Under the pieces are notes generated by a model. The model was given only the letters and a program-made list of their open reading frames with translations. It was not told where the DNA came from and did not search any database. From assembly GCA_025454445.1 (NCBI GenBank), contig JALOOK010000154.1, forward strand, positions 1-8,858: a stretch of DNA of 8,858 bases. The letters run 5' to 3'. Numbering within the stretch: position 1 is the first letter of the stretch; each line of letters begins with the position of its first letter. Of this stretch, positions 1-5,986 are shown piece by piece. Origin of the DNA: Oscillatoria sp. Prado101 (GTDB lineage: Bacteria > Cyanobacteriota > Cyanobacteriia > Cyanobacteriales > Oscillatoriaceae). The translations under genes and the position numbers were made by a program.

Positions 1-2878
1 TAATGTCAATCCCCACCGACGCCGCCGCCCGTCCCCCATCGTACTTTTGCGCCACTATCAAATAGCTGCGAGACTCGCCACCCACATCTACAGTCACTTC
101 TTGGCGCATTTGACTGTCCGCACCCGCAAAAAACTCGCGCATTAATTCCCCAAAATATGGGCGGAGCTCCAGAAAGCCAATCTCTTCACCGACAAACGCC
201 TCTGGGGCGAGGTTAAAAGTCGCTCCCAAGTGCCGGTTCACCCCAATGTAGCGCAAATCGGAACCAATCCAAGAAACCAGCCCGGGCACCGCATCCAAAA
301 CTGCCTGCAATTGAGCCTTTGCCTGCTGCAGCGCCTCTTCGGCTCGCTTGCGCTCCGTAATATCCGTTAAAATGCCAATAAAATGGGTGAGATTCCCGCC
401 GGCATCGTAAATCGGCGAAACGCTCAACTCGTTCCAGAACAGGGTGCCATCCTTTCTGTAATTGCGCAGCACAACGTTGCAGTCTCTCCCTTCTCGAATC
501 GCAGCCCGCAGTTTCTCCAAGTCCGGCTGATTTGTCTCATCTCCTTGCAGAAAGCGATCGTTGTGTCCAATCACTTCCGCAGCAGAGTACCCCGCGATCC
601 GCTCGAAGGCTGGATTCACATAAATCAGCGGCAAATCGGGGAGTCTGGCATCAGAGATAATTATGCCATTACTGCTGGCAGCTATCGCCCTGTCTCGCAA
701 TCTCAATCTTTCTTCCACCTCTACGCGCTCAGTGATGTCCTCCACCATGCCCAGTTCGTAGCGCGGCTTGCTCTCCCCATCTCGAATCATGCCGGCAGTC
801 AGATGCACCCAGACAATTTCGCCGCTCTTCTTGAGGTAACGCTTCTCGATTTGATACCGGCAGATTTCCCCTCGCAAACACTCCTGGATATAGGGCATTT
901 CTCTGTCAATATCTTCCGGATGGGTAAGCTCATCAAAACGCAGTTCCTTCAGTTCTGACTCTGTATATCCCAAGATTTGGCACAAAACAGGATTCACTTG
1001 CAGCCCTTTCCCACTGATATCATTCAGGAGCATCCCAATCGGCGCGTCCTGAAAAACTCGGCGGAATTTTTCTTCGCTCTCCCGCAATGCTTCTTCCACC
1101 CGCTTGCGCTCTGTGATGTCCCGGGAAACGGCCATCAGTTCCACCACATTCCCCGACTCAGGATCGCGCACACTCCGGCTCGTTGTTTCAAACCAAATAT
1201 AACTGCCGTCCTGGCGGCGGATGCGGTAGGATACTGTCGAAATGTCGGGCAATTCCAGGATAGTTGCGTGGGATTTTTCAATCTGTGCCAAATCTTCTGG
1301 GTGGAAAAACTCATAAGGCGAGCTACCCACCAATTCTTCAGGCTCGTACCCCAGCAGAGTGCGGCTCGCCGGCGAGGCGTACAGGTAAACTCCTTTCGGG
1401 GTGTGCCGGCTGATCATGTCGGTGGCGGTTTCTGTCATCAGCCGGTATAGCTCCTCACTTTCTCGCAGCGCCGCTTCCGCCCGTTTGCGCTCCGTAATGT
1501 CGCGAGTCATCCCGCGATAGCCGAGGAATTTGCCCTTTGAGTCAAAGAAGGGAGTCCCACTACTTTCCAGAACAACCAGATACCCGTCTTTATGAATGCT
1601 TCTGTGTTCCAAACAGCTGAATGGCTGTTGCGCCAGAGCGATAGGAGTAAAAATGCCAGCAACGCGCTGCGCCTCAGCCACCGGCATGAAATCAAAAGGA
1701 GTCTTGCCCAGCACTTCTTCTGGCTCCCAGCCCAAGATGTCCCGCACTTTGGGGCTGGCATAAGTGCAGACGGCATTTTCATCTATTTCCCACACCCAGT
1801 CGCTGCTGGTTTCCAGCAAATTGCGGAACCGCTCCTCACTTTGGCCCAGCGCTCGCTCGGCGCGTTTGCGCTCCACTATTTCAGAAAGCAGGTGCCGGTT
1901 CAGCGCCCTCAAGCTATTTGTGCGCTCCTCAACTCTCACTTCTAGCTCTTGGTTGAGCTTTTGCAGCGCTTTCTCTGCCTTTACCCGCTGGGTGATGTCG
2001 CGGGCCAAACCATAGCTCAAGCCTTCTTCCGGAAACGGCACCCAGTTCCAAGACAGCCACCTGTATGACCCATCCTTGCAGCGCCAGCGATTCTCGCAGG
2101 ATCGCGCAGGCTGTTGGCTTTCAATTTCCCGCTCAAATTCAGTCTTTTTGGCTTCCCAGTCATCGGGGTGAAGGAATTCGCTGCAGTGCTTGCCTTCTAA
2201 TTCCTCTTGACTGTAGCCCAGGATTTTTTCCCAAGCTGGGTTAACTGAAGTGAGATAACCCCTGCAATCGACAACCGCTATCAAATCCAGGGAATTGTTG
2301 AAAAAGCGCTGGCGCTCCTTAATAGCCCACTTCAGTTCCGCGATTTCCCTGCCTTCTGCAATTAGCAGCGCCGCACTGCCGGTATTGTCAAACACCGGCT
2401 TCAGGGAAAAATCCAGCGTCAGCGCCTCATCCCCCTTCCCGATCGCCCCCACCTCGTAATGGACTGTCTCACCGGCTTTGGCCCGATCTATCGCCTCTCT
2501 CAACCCCTGCTGAGTCTCTGGCGACACACTCCACCACCCCGTCTCCCAAAACAAACGCCCACTCACATCACCCGCTTTAACTCCTGCAAAGTCTAGCGCC
2601 GTCTGGTTGGCTTCCAGCACAGCGCCATCCGTTGCCAGCAGCCAAGTCAGCTGGAATCTGCTGTTGAATACAGCCCGGAATTTTCTCTGACTTGGCAACA
2701 GTATTTCTGCTGATCGCTTTCCTGAAACCAGCGAGCAAGAGTTGCCGGCAATCTCCGCCAAACATGGTTCAGCCAGCAGGTTGTAGCCGGTGGGCCCAAG
2801 AGAGCGCCACGAACCGTCGTAATGCCGGAATCGGCACTTTACCGATGCTGTCCCACCCAGATTTTCCATGTTTGTCAT
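1..2878 (-). CDS. Multi-PAS sensor protein (3' end beyond window; 5' end damaged)
   Basis: An uninterrupted reading frame of 959 codons runs to the left edge. It holds at least seven PAS modules in series, several closed by DIT(E/Q)R linkers: PAS-1 at about residues 65-180, PAS-2 190-298, a coiled-coil linker 298-348, PAS-3 348-465, PAS-4 476-592, PAS-5 598-715, a LOV-like PAS-6 726-842, and PAS-7 from 856 to the edge. Residues 1-40 are the second half of a further PAS domain (motif FRHYDGSWR). The output domain lies outside; in this family it is usually a histidine kinase or GGDEF/EAL, so the class is unknown. PAS domains bind small ligands or mediate dimerisation. I chose ATG 2878 because an in-frame TGA lies at 2888-2890; GTG 2887, GTG 2881 and ATG 2869 are alternatives, and none has a good ribosome site. 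The gene is probably a 5'-damaged relative of a longer sensor: it may still make a shortened protein. PAS content is certain; functionality is not. Confidence 0.88.
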   Translation of the reverse strand, partial: MTNMENLGGTASVKCRFRHYDGSWRSLGPTGYNLLAEPCLAEIAGNSCSLVSGKRSAEILLPSQRKFRAVFNSRFQLTWLLATDGAVLEANQTALDFAGVKAGDVSGRLFWETGWWSVSPETQQGLREAIDRAKAGETVHYEVGAIGKGDEALTLDFSLKPVFDNTGSAALLIAEGREIAELKWAIKERQRFFNNSLDLIAVVDCRGYLTSVNPAWEKILGYSQEELEGKHCSEFLHPDDWEAKKTEFEREIESQQPARSCENRWRCKDGSYRWLSWNWVPFPEEGLSYGLARDITQRVKAEKALQKLNQELEVRVEERTNSLRALNRHLLSEIVERKRAERALGQSEERFRNLLETSSDWVWEIDENAVCTYASPKVRDILGWEPEEVLGKTPFDFMPVAEAQRVAGIFTPIALAQQPFSCLEHRSIHKDGYLVVLESSGTPFFDSKGKFLGYRGMTRDITERKRAEAALRESEELYRLMTETATDMISRHTPKGVYLYASPASRTLLGYEPEELVGSSPYEFFHPEDLAQIEKSHATILELPDISTVSYRIRRQDGSYIWFETTSRSVRDPESGNVVELMAVSRDITERKRVEEALRESEEKFRRVFQDAPIGMLLNDISGKGLQVNPVLCQILGYTESELKELRFDELTHPEDIDREMPYIQECLRGEICRYQIEKRYLKKSGEIVWVHLTAGMIRDGESKPRYELGMVEDITERVEVEERLRLRDRAIAASSNGIIISDARLPDLPLIYVNPAFERIAGYSAAEVIGHNDRFLQGDETNQPDLEKLRAAIREGRDCNVVLRNYRKDGTLFWNELSVSPIYDAGGNLTHFIGILTDITERKRAEEALQQAKAQLQAVLDAVPGLVSWIGSDLRYIGVNRHLGATFNLAPEAFVGEEIGFLELRPYFGELMREFFAGADSQMRQEVTVDVGGESRSYLIVAQKYDGGRAAASVGIDI

Positions 2879-2969
2879 CACACTCACTCACAATCTTGGC
2901 CGCATCTTCTCGATAAACCAATTCTAACGCACTTTTGCCGATTTTCTCTTTTAGCTTACATCCCAACAT
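2879..2969 (-). pseudogene. Frameshifted 5' remnant of the multi-PAS gene
   Basis: From ATG 2969 the sequence encodes MLGCKLKEKIGKSALELVYR and then DAAKIVS, the middle of a PAS domain (the GY..EELIGKS..E.VHPED stretch). The frame then runs out of PAS similarity and stops at 2769-2771. The other half of the same PAS domain (SVMTNMENLGG...SVKCRFRHYDGSWR) continues in the next frame. Removing one GTGA unit from the tandem at 2881-2891 joins the halves perfectly as ...DAAKIVSVMTNMENLGG.... The first strands of the domain and anything before them are missing: the in-frame sequence upstream of 2969 is not PAS-like and contains a palindromic repeat. There is no clear ribosome site. I read it as the broken start of the downstream gene. 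Confidence 0.7.
2881..2891. repeat. Short tandem repeat (GTGA unit) causing a frameshift
   Basis: The plus strand reads CACTCACTCAC, that is 2.75 copies of a four-base unit (GTGA on the coding strand). One unit too many puts the two halves of a PAS domain into different frames, consistent with slipped-strand duplication. Confidence 0.7.
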
Positions 2970-2984
2970 TATCTCATATTCCCT

Positions 2985-3010
2985 CGTTCCCAGCTGCCAG
3001 GCTGGGAACG
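2985..3010. repeat. Palindromic repeat, GTTCCCAGC/GCTGGGAAC type
   Basis: Perfect 10-base arms CGTTCCCAGC and GCTGGGAACG flank a 6-base loop TGCCAG. Palindromes of this sequence type are scattered through many cyanobacterial genomes, by my recollection. It lies 15 bases upstream of the truncated PAS reading frame, so it may mark the breakpoint that removed the gene's original 5' end. It has no U-run on the minus strand and is not a convincing intrinsic terminator. Confidence 0.65.
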
Positions 3011-3077
3011 CCGTCCTGTCGCCTGCTGCGACTTTGGGCAGATAAGAAGATTAAAAGCCTAAAAGCTTAACACCATT

Positions 3078-3091
3078 GGTTAGGGGTTAGA
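3078..3091. repeat. Fragment of the TTAGGGG heptamer repeat
   Basis: GGTTAGGGGTTAGA contains about one and a half units of the same heptamer that forms the array at 5942-5986, in opposite orientation. It lies in the 180-base gap between the REC-GGDEF-EAL gene and the multi-PAS gene. The rest of that gap is AT-rich with a short direct repeat AAAAGC near 3054-3066 and nothing else I can name. Confidence 0.45.
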
Positions 3092-3149
3092 TTTTAGCAG
3101 AAAAGTAGATAATTAACTCAATGCCCCATCCTTGCATCCAAAATCTTCC

Positions 3150-4922
3150 CTACACCGGCAAGCATTTGCCCTCCCGCAGCATCCGCTCAAACTCTGCCGC
3201 TGGCACTGGCCGGCTGAACAGATAGCCCTGCATGGCATCGCACCCATATTGGCGCAAGACAGCGAGTTCCGCTTCCGTTTCCACCCCCTCTGCAATCACT
3301 TTCAGATTCAGGCTGTGGGCCATTTGAATAATCGCCCTAGTAATGGCGGCGTTTTTGGAATCGCGATCGATATTGCGGACAAAGCACATGTCAATTTTTA
3401 TTGTATCAAATGGAAAACTTTTTAGATATTTAAAAGAAGAGTATCCTGTGCCAAAGTCGTCAAGAGATATTTGGATATTGTGGGATTTTAACGATTTCAA
3501 AATTTCGACATTTTCTTGAACAGTTTGGATGAAAATTCTTTCTGTAAGCTCTAGTTCCAGATATTGAGAGTCAGCACCGGCACCCAGTAAGATATGGAGG
3601 ACTGTTTCGCTAAAATTGGGCTGCTGGAACTGGCGGCCCGACAGGTTCACCGCTATTCTCACAGGCGGCAGCCCAGCTCGATTCCAGGCGGCGATCTGGG
3701 TGCAGGCAGTTTGCAACATCCACTGATCGATGAGTAAAATCAGGTCGGTCTGTTCGGCGAGGGGAATAAATTCTGCCGGCGAGACGAACCCCCATTCCGG
3801 ATGCAGCCAGCGCACCAGAGCTTCCGCACCGACAATTTCCCCAGACTGGAGGTTAACTTGGGGCTGGTAGTAGACCTGAAATTCGCAGCGCTGCAAAGCT
3901 TGGCGCAGGCTGGCCGACCGCATCCGCATCCGGGAGACGACGCCATTCATTTGGGGCGTGTAGAACTGGTACTGATTGCCGCCAAGCTGTCTGGCCTGGG
4001 ACAGGGCCAAGTCAGCATTCTGGAGCAGGGTGTCGGCGTCGCCACCATCGTGCGGGTAAACAGAGATGCCGATGCTCGCCGTGACAAACACTTCACAACC
4101 GCTGACAACAAAAGGCTGGCAGAAGGCATTGAGGACGATCGTGCAAGTCTCGGCAGCATCCGGCTTGTGTTGGCCTGGAGCCAAGACGATGGCAAACTGA
4201 TCGGCCCTCAGGCGAGCCACCGTATCCCCAAGAGCCACACAAAGCCCGAGCCGGTCAGCCACAGCTTTGAGCAGCTGGTCGCCCACCTGATAGCCAAAAG
4301 TCTGGTTGAGCCGGTTGAAGCGATCCAGATCCAGAGACAGCACCGACAGACTTTGCTGGTGGCGGCTTGCTTGGGCGATCAGCTCTCCCAGGCGGTTTCG
4401 CAACAGCTGCAGGTTAGGGAGATTGGTGAGGCTGTCATAGTGCAGCAAATAATTGAGCCGTTCTTCTGCCTGCTTGAGTTTGATACTGTACCGATTTGCC
4501 AGGGCGGTTTGTTTTTCCAAGCGAGTCGAGATCGCCAGCAGCAGCTCACTGCGCCGAAAAGGTTTGGTAAGATAATCGTCAGCACCCAAGTTCATGCCAA
4601 AGCGCAGGTCGCCTTGGTCAGCCTTAGCCGTGAGAAAAATGAAAGGAATCGCCGCAGTAGCCGGGTCAGCTCTCAGCGCATCCAAGACGCCGTACCCGTC
4701 CAGTTCCGGCATCATAATGTCGCACACAATCAAATCGGGCCGGTGTTCCCGAGCCAGCCGCACCCCGATCAAACCGTTTTCTGCCCCCAGGGCGTCGAAA
4801 TCCCCACTAGAGTCAAGGATTTCCAGAATGTTGGCTCGCACAAGAGCCTCGTCTTCGATAACCAGAATCTTGAACATTAGACTTTGAGATTGCGGAGATT
4901 GCGGTAGATTTGAAAACTGCAT
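3150..4922 (-). CDS. REC-GGDEF-EAL response regulator, probable c-di-GMP phosphodiesterase
   Basis: A cytoplasmic two-component regulator of 590 residues. REC occupies about 16-137: acidic pair E23/D24, phosphoacceptor D68 in CDIMMPELDG, T98, K120. GGDEF occupies about 158-322, but the signature after ARL is RADQF instead of GGDEF, so cyclase activity should be lost; the domain may bind GTP and regulate its partner, as described for other degenerate GGDEF domains. EAL occupies about 335-585 with all key residues visible: E367-A368-L369, N426 in VNLSGRQF, E458 in ELELTE, DDFGTGYSS 488-496, K509, E545 in AEGVE and QGY 565-567. This predicts hydrolysis of c-di-GMP to pGpG under control of phosphorylation. 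The REC domain closely resembles that of the upstream regulator at 5080-5790. ATG 4922 has only a weak GGA upstream; ATG 4877 (MFKILVIEDE) fits the family start better and may be the true one. Confidence 0.93.
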   Translation of the reverse strand: MQFSNLPQSPQSQSLMFKILVIEDEALVRANILEILDSSGDFDALGAENGLIGVRLAREHRPDLIVCDIMMPELDGYGVLDALRADPATAAIPFIFLTAKADQGDLRFGMNLGADDYLTKPFRRSELLLAISTRLEKQTALANRYSIKLKQAEERLNYLLHYDSLTNLPNLQLLRNRLGELIAQASRHQQSLSVLSLDLDRFNRLNQTFGYQVGDQLLKAVADRLGLCVALGDTVARLRADQFAIVLAPGQHKPDAAETCTIVLNAFCQPFVVSGCEVFVTASIGISVYPHDGGDADTLLQNADLALSQARQLGGNQYQFYTPQMNGVVSRMRMRSASLRQALQRCEFQVYYQPQVNLQSGEIVGAEALVRWLHPEWGFVSPAEFIPLAEQTDLILLIDQWMLQTACTQIAAWNRAGLPPVRIAVNLSGRQFQQPNFSETVLHILLGAGADSQYLELELTERIFIQTVQENVEILKSLKSHNIQISLDDFGTGYSSFKYLKSFPFDTIKIDMCFVRNIDRDSKNAAITRAIIQMAHSLNLKVIAEGVETEAELAVLRQYGCDAMQGYLFSRPVPAAEFERMLREGKCLPV

Positions 4923-4999
4923 AAAAGCTTTTTCCGAATATTTGTAAATGCAGCAGGACAGTCGTTTTTAGATTTAAAATAATAGCTCTTAGATGGGAG

Positions 5000-5018
5000 A
5001 CTGGAAACTCCTTCCAGT
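5000..5018. repeat. Small hairpin between the two regulator genes
   Basis: ACTGGAA and TTCCAGT are perfect 7-base arms around ACTCC, inside the 157-base gap after the stop of the 5080-5790 gene. On the minus strand it is followed by CTCCCATC and only later by an AT-rich stretch, so it is at best an imperfect terminator or mRNA 3'-end structure. The remainder of the gap shows no gene. Confidence 0.35.
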
Positions 5019-5079
5019 GACAGAGTTGCAGTTCGGGGCGGGCCAGCGCGTCGCCATCAAACGGATTCCCGCGCAGCGG

Positions 5080-5790
5080 TCAGCGCTCGATTTTGGAGTT
5101 AAGCAGATTAAATTTCCGCAGCAGCCGGATATTATCCGGCGTCAGCAGATTTTGCAACTCAGACACTTGATTGAGCAGGGCAATTTCCCGGTCAAACTCT
5201 TGCTGCAAAATGTCCAAATAGCGATCGCTATTGCCTCCCGGCGGGGGATTTTTCAGCAGCCGAATCGCCATATTGATATTAGACAGAGGATTGGACAAAT
5301 CTGAAATCAGCTTCTTCAGCAGCCCTTGCTGGGTTTCGTTTATCTGCTGGAGTTCCTGCATTTTTTGTTGCAGGGCTTCAGCCCGCTGGCGCTCAGCCAT
5401 GTATTGCTGGATCACCGCTTGATGTTTGGCGAGTCGGGCGCTAATCGCTTCCAGCAACTCTTTGCGCCGAAACGGCTTGGTGAGATAGTCGTCTGCCCCC
5501 AAGGTCATCCCCTGCCGCAGATCGTTCTTGTCCGCCTTCGCCGTCAGAAAAATGAACGGAATCGTGGCGGTAGCCGGCTCACTTCTCAGCTGGGTCAGCA
5601 CCTCATAGCCGTCAAGTTCTGGCATCATCACGTCGCAGACAATCAAGTCGGGGAGGTGTTCCAAGGCCAGTTGCACCCCGCTGATCCCGTTTTCAGCCCC
5701 AATGGCGCTGAAACCCCCAGAGCTAAGTATTTCTAGGATATTGGTTAAAACTGGGTTCTCGTCCTCAATTACCAGAATCTTCTGCATCAT
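5080..5790 (-). CDS. Response regulator: REC plus coiled coil and histidine-less DHp-like domain
   Basis: 236 residues, cytoplasmic. REC occupies about 3-122: E9/D10, phosphoacceptor D53 in CDVMMPELDG, T83 and K105, all intact. A glutamine-rich coiled coil follows (about 123-157). The C-terminal part, about 158-215 (LISDLSNPLSNINMAIRLL, then YLDILQQEFDREIALLNQ), matches a class of cyanobacterial regulators that carry a lone HisKA/DHp helical hairpin, normally with SHELRTPL. Here the histidine and its neighbours are missing (DLSNPLSN), and there is no ATPase domain. It therefore cannot accept phosphate there; I infer a dimerisation or docking role, perhaps binding a kinase. It starts MMQKILVIEDE at tandem ATGs; GAGG lies 14 bases upstream, farther than ideal. 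It sits between the PAS kinase and the REC-GGDEF-EAL gene, whose REC is a near twin, which suggests duplication and a shared kinase. Confidence 0.9.
   Translation of the reverse strand: MMQKILVIEDENPVLTNILEILSSGGFSAIGAENGISGVQLALEHLPDLIVCDVMMPELDGYEVLTQLRSEPATATIPFIFLTAKADKNDLRQGMTLGADDYLTKPFRRKELLEAISARLAKHQAVIQQYMAERQRAEALQQKMQELQQINETQQGLLKKLISDLSNPLSNINMAIRLLKNPPPGGNSDRYLDILQQEFDREIALLNQVSELQNLLTPDNIRLLRKFNLLNSKIER
5221..5228. other. HIP1 octamer GCGATCGC
   Basis: A perfect copy of the highly iterated palindrome typical of cyanobacterial genomes, lying inside the coding region of the small response regulator. Near matches such as GCGATCG at 554 occur elsewhere in the window. Confidence 0.8.
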
Positions 5791-5819
5791 TCTTTTGTAA
5801 CATCCCTCAGAACGCCCCT

Positions 5820-5825
5820 ACTATA
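5820..5825 (-). promoter_or_regulatory. Possible -10 element for the REC/DHp-like gene
   Basis: The minus strand reads TATAGT about 30 bases before the ATG at 5790. There is no recognisable -35 hexamer at 17 bases, so this is a weak candidate based on sequence alone. Confidence 0.25.
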
Positions 5826-5860
5826 TCTCAGCATACTGGTGGGATGAGTGGCGGGCAACC

Positions 5861-5905
5861 GTTCCGCGCCGGGATCAGGCACCCTTGCATTGTGGCGGGA
5901 GTGGG
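5861..5905. repeat. Repeat-derived intergenic sequence shared with coding regions
   Basis: Bases 5891-5905 (TGTGGCGGGAGTGGG) are identical to 6336-6350, inside the upstream kinase gene. Bases 5861-5873 (GTTCCGCGCCGGG) recur in inverted orientation at 8505-8517, inside the right-hand kinase. The 15-base match is unlikely by chance in a window this size; the 13-base match could be chance. The 175-base gap here holds this sequence, the heptamer array and a weak promoter candidate, and no gene. Confidence 0.45.
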
Positions 5906-5941
5906 GCTCGGGCACGATCGCATTGGTCAATTATCACTTAC

Positions 5942-5986
5942 CCCCTAACCCCTAACCCCTAACCCCTAACCCCTCCTAACCCCTAA
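5942..5986. repeat. Heptanucleotide tandem array (CCCCTAA)n
   Basis: Five perfect CCCCTAA units plus one degenerate CCCCTCCTAA. This resembles the short tandemly repeated repetitive (STRR) heptamers of cyanobacteria. The array overlaps the 3' end of the PAS-histidine kinase: its minus strand encodes the last residues LGVRRG and the TAG stop at 5966-5968. The sense strand carries several GGGG tracts spaced by UUA, which could form a G-quadruplex in the mRNA. Confidence 0.9.

Noticed and set aside
383..1450. Two plus-strand open frames of 191 and 157 codons.
   Set aside because: They are antisense to the multi-PAS gene, which is continuous on the minus strand through this region with clear PAS motifs.
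2985..3010. Intrinsic terminator of the REC-GGDEF-EAL gene.
   Set aside because: The stem is strong, but the minus strand continues with GAGGGAATATG and has no U-run; a dispersed repeat explains it better.
3801..4880. A 359-codon open frame on the plus strand.
   Set aside because: It is exactly antisense to the REC-GGDEF-EAL gene, which shows all expected domains; the opposite frame has no recognisable motif and reflects codon bias.
5861..5873. The 13-base match with 8505-8517 as proof of a mobile element.
   Set aside because: About one such GC-rich match is expected by chance in a window of this size, so alone it proves nothing.
5942..5986. A CRISPR array.
   Set aside because: The unit is 7 bases with no spacers; it is a simple heptamer tandem repeat.
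5942..5986. A true telomere or linear replicon end.
   Set aside because: Coding sequence continues on both sides and the array is internal and short.
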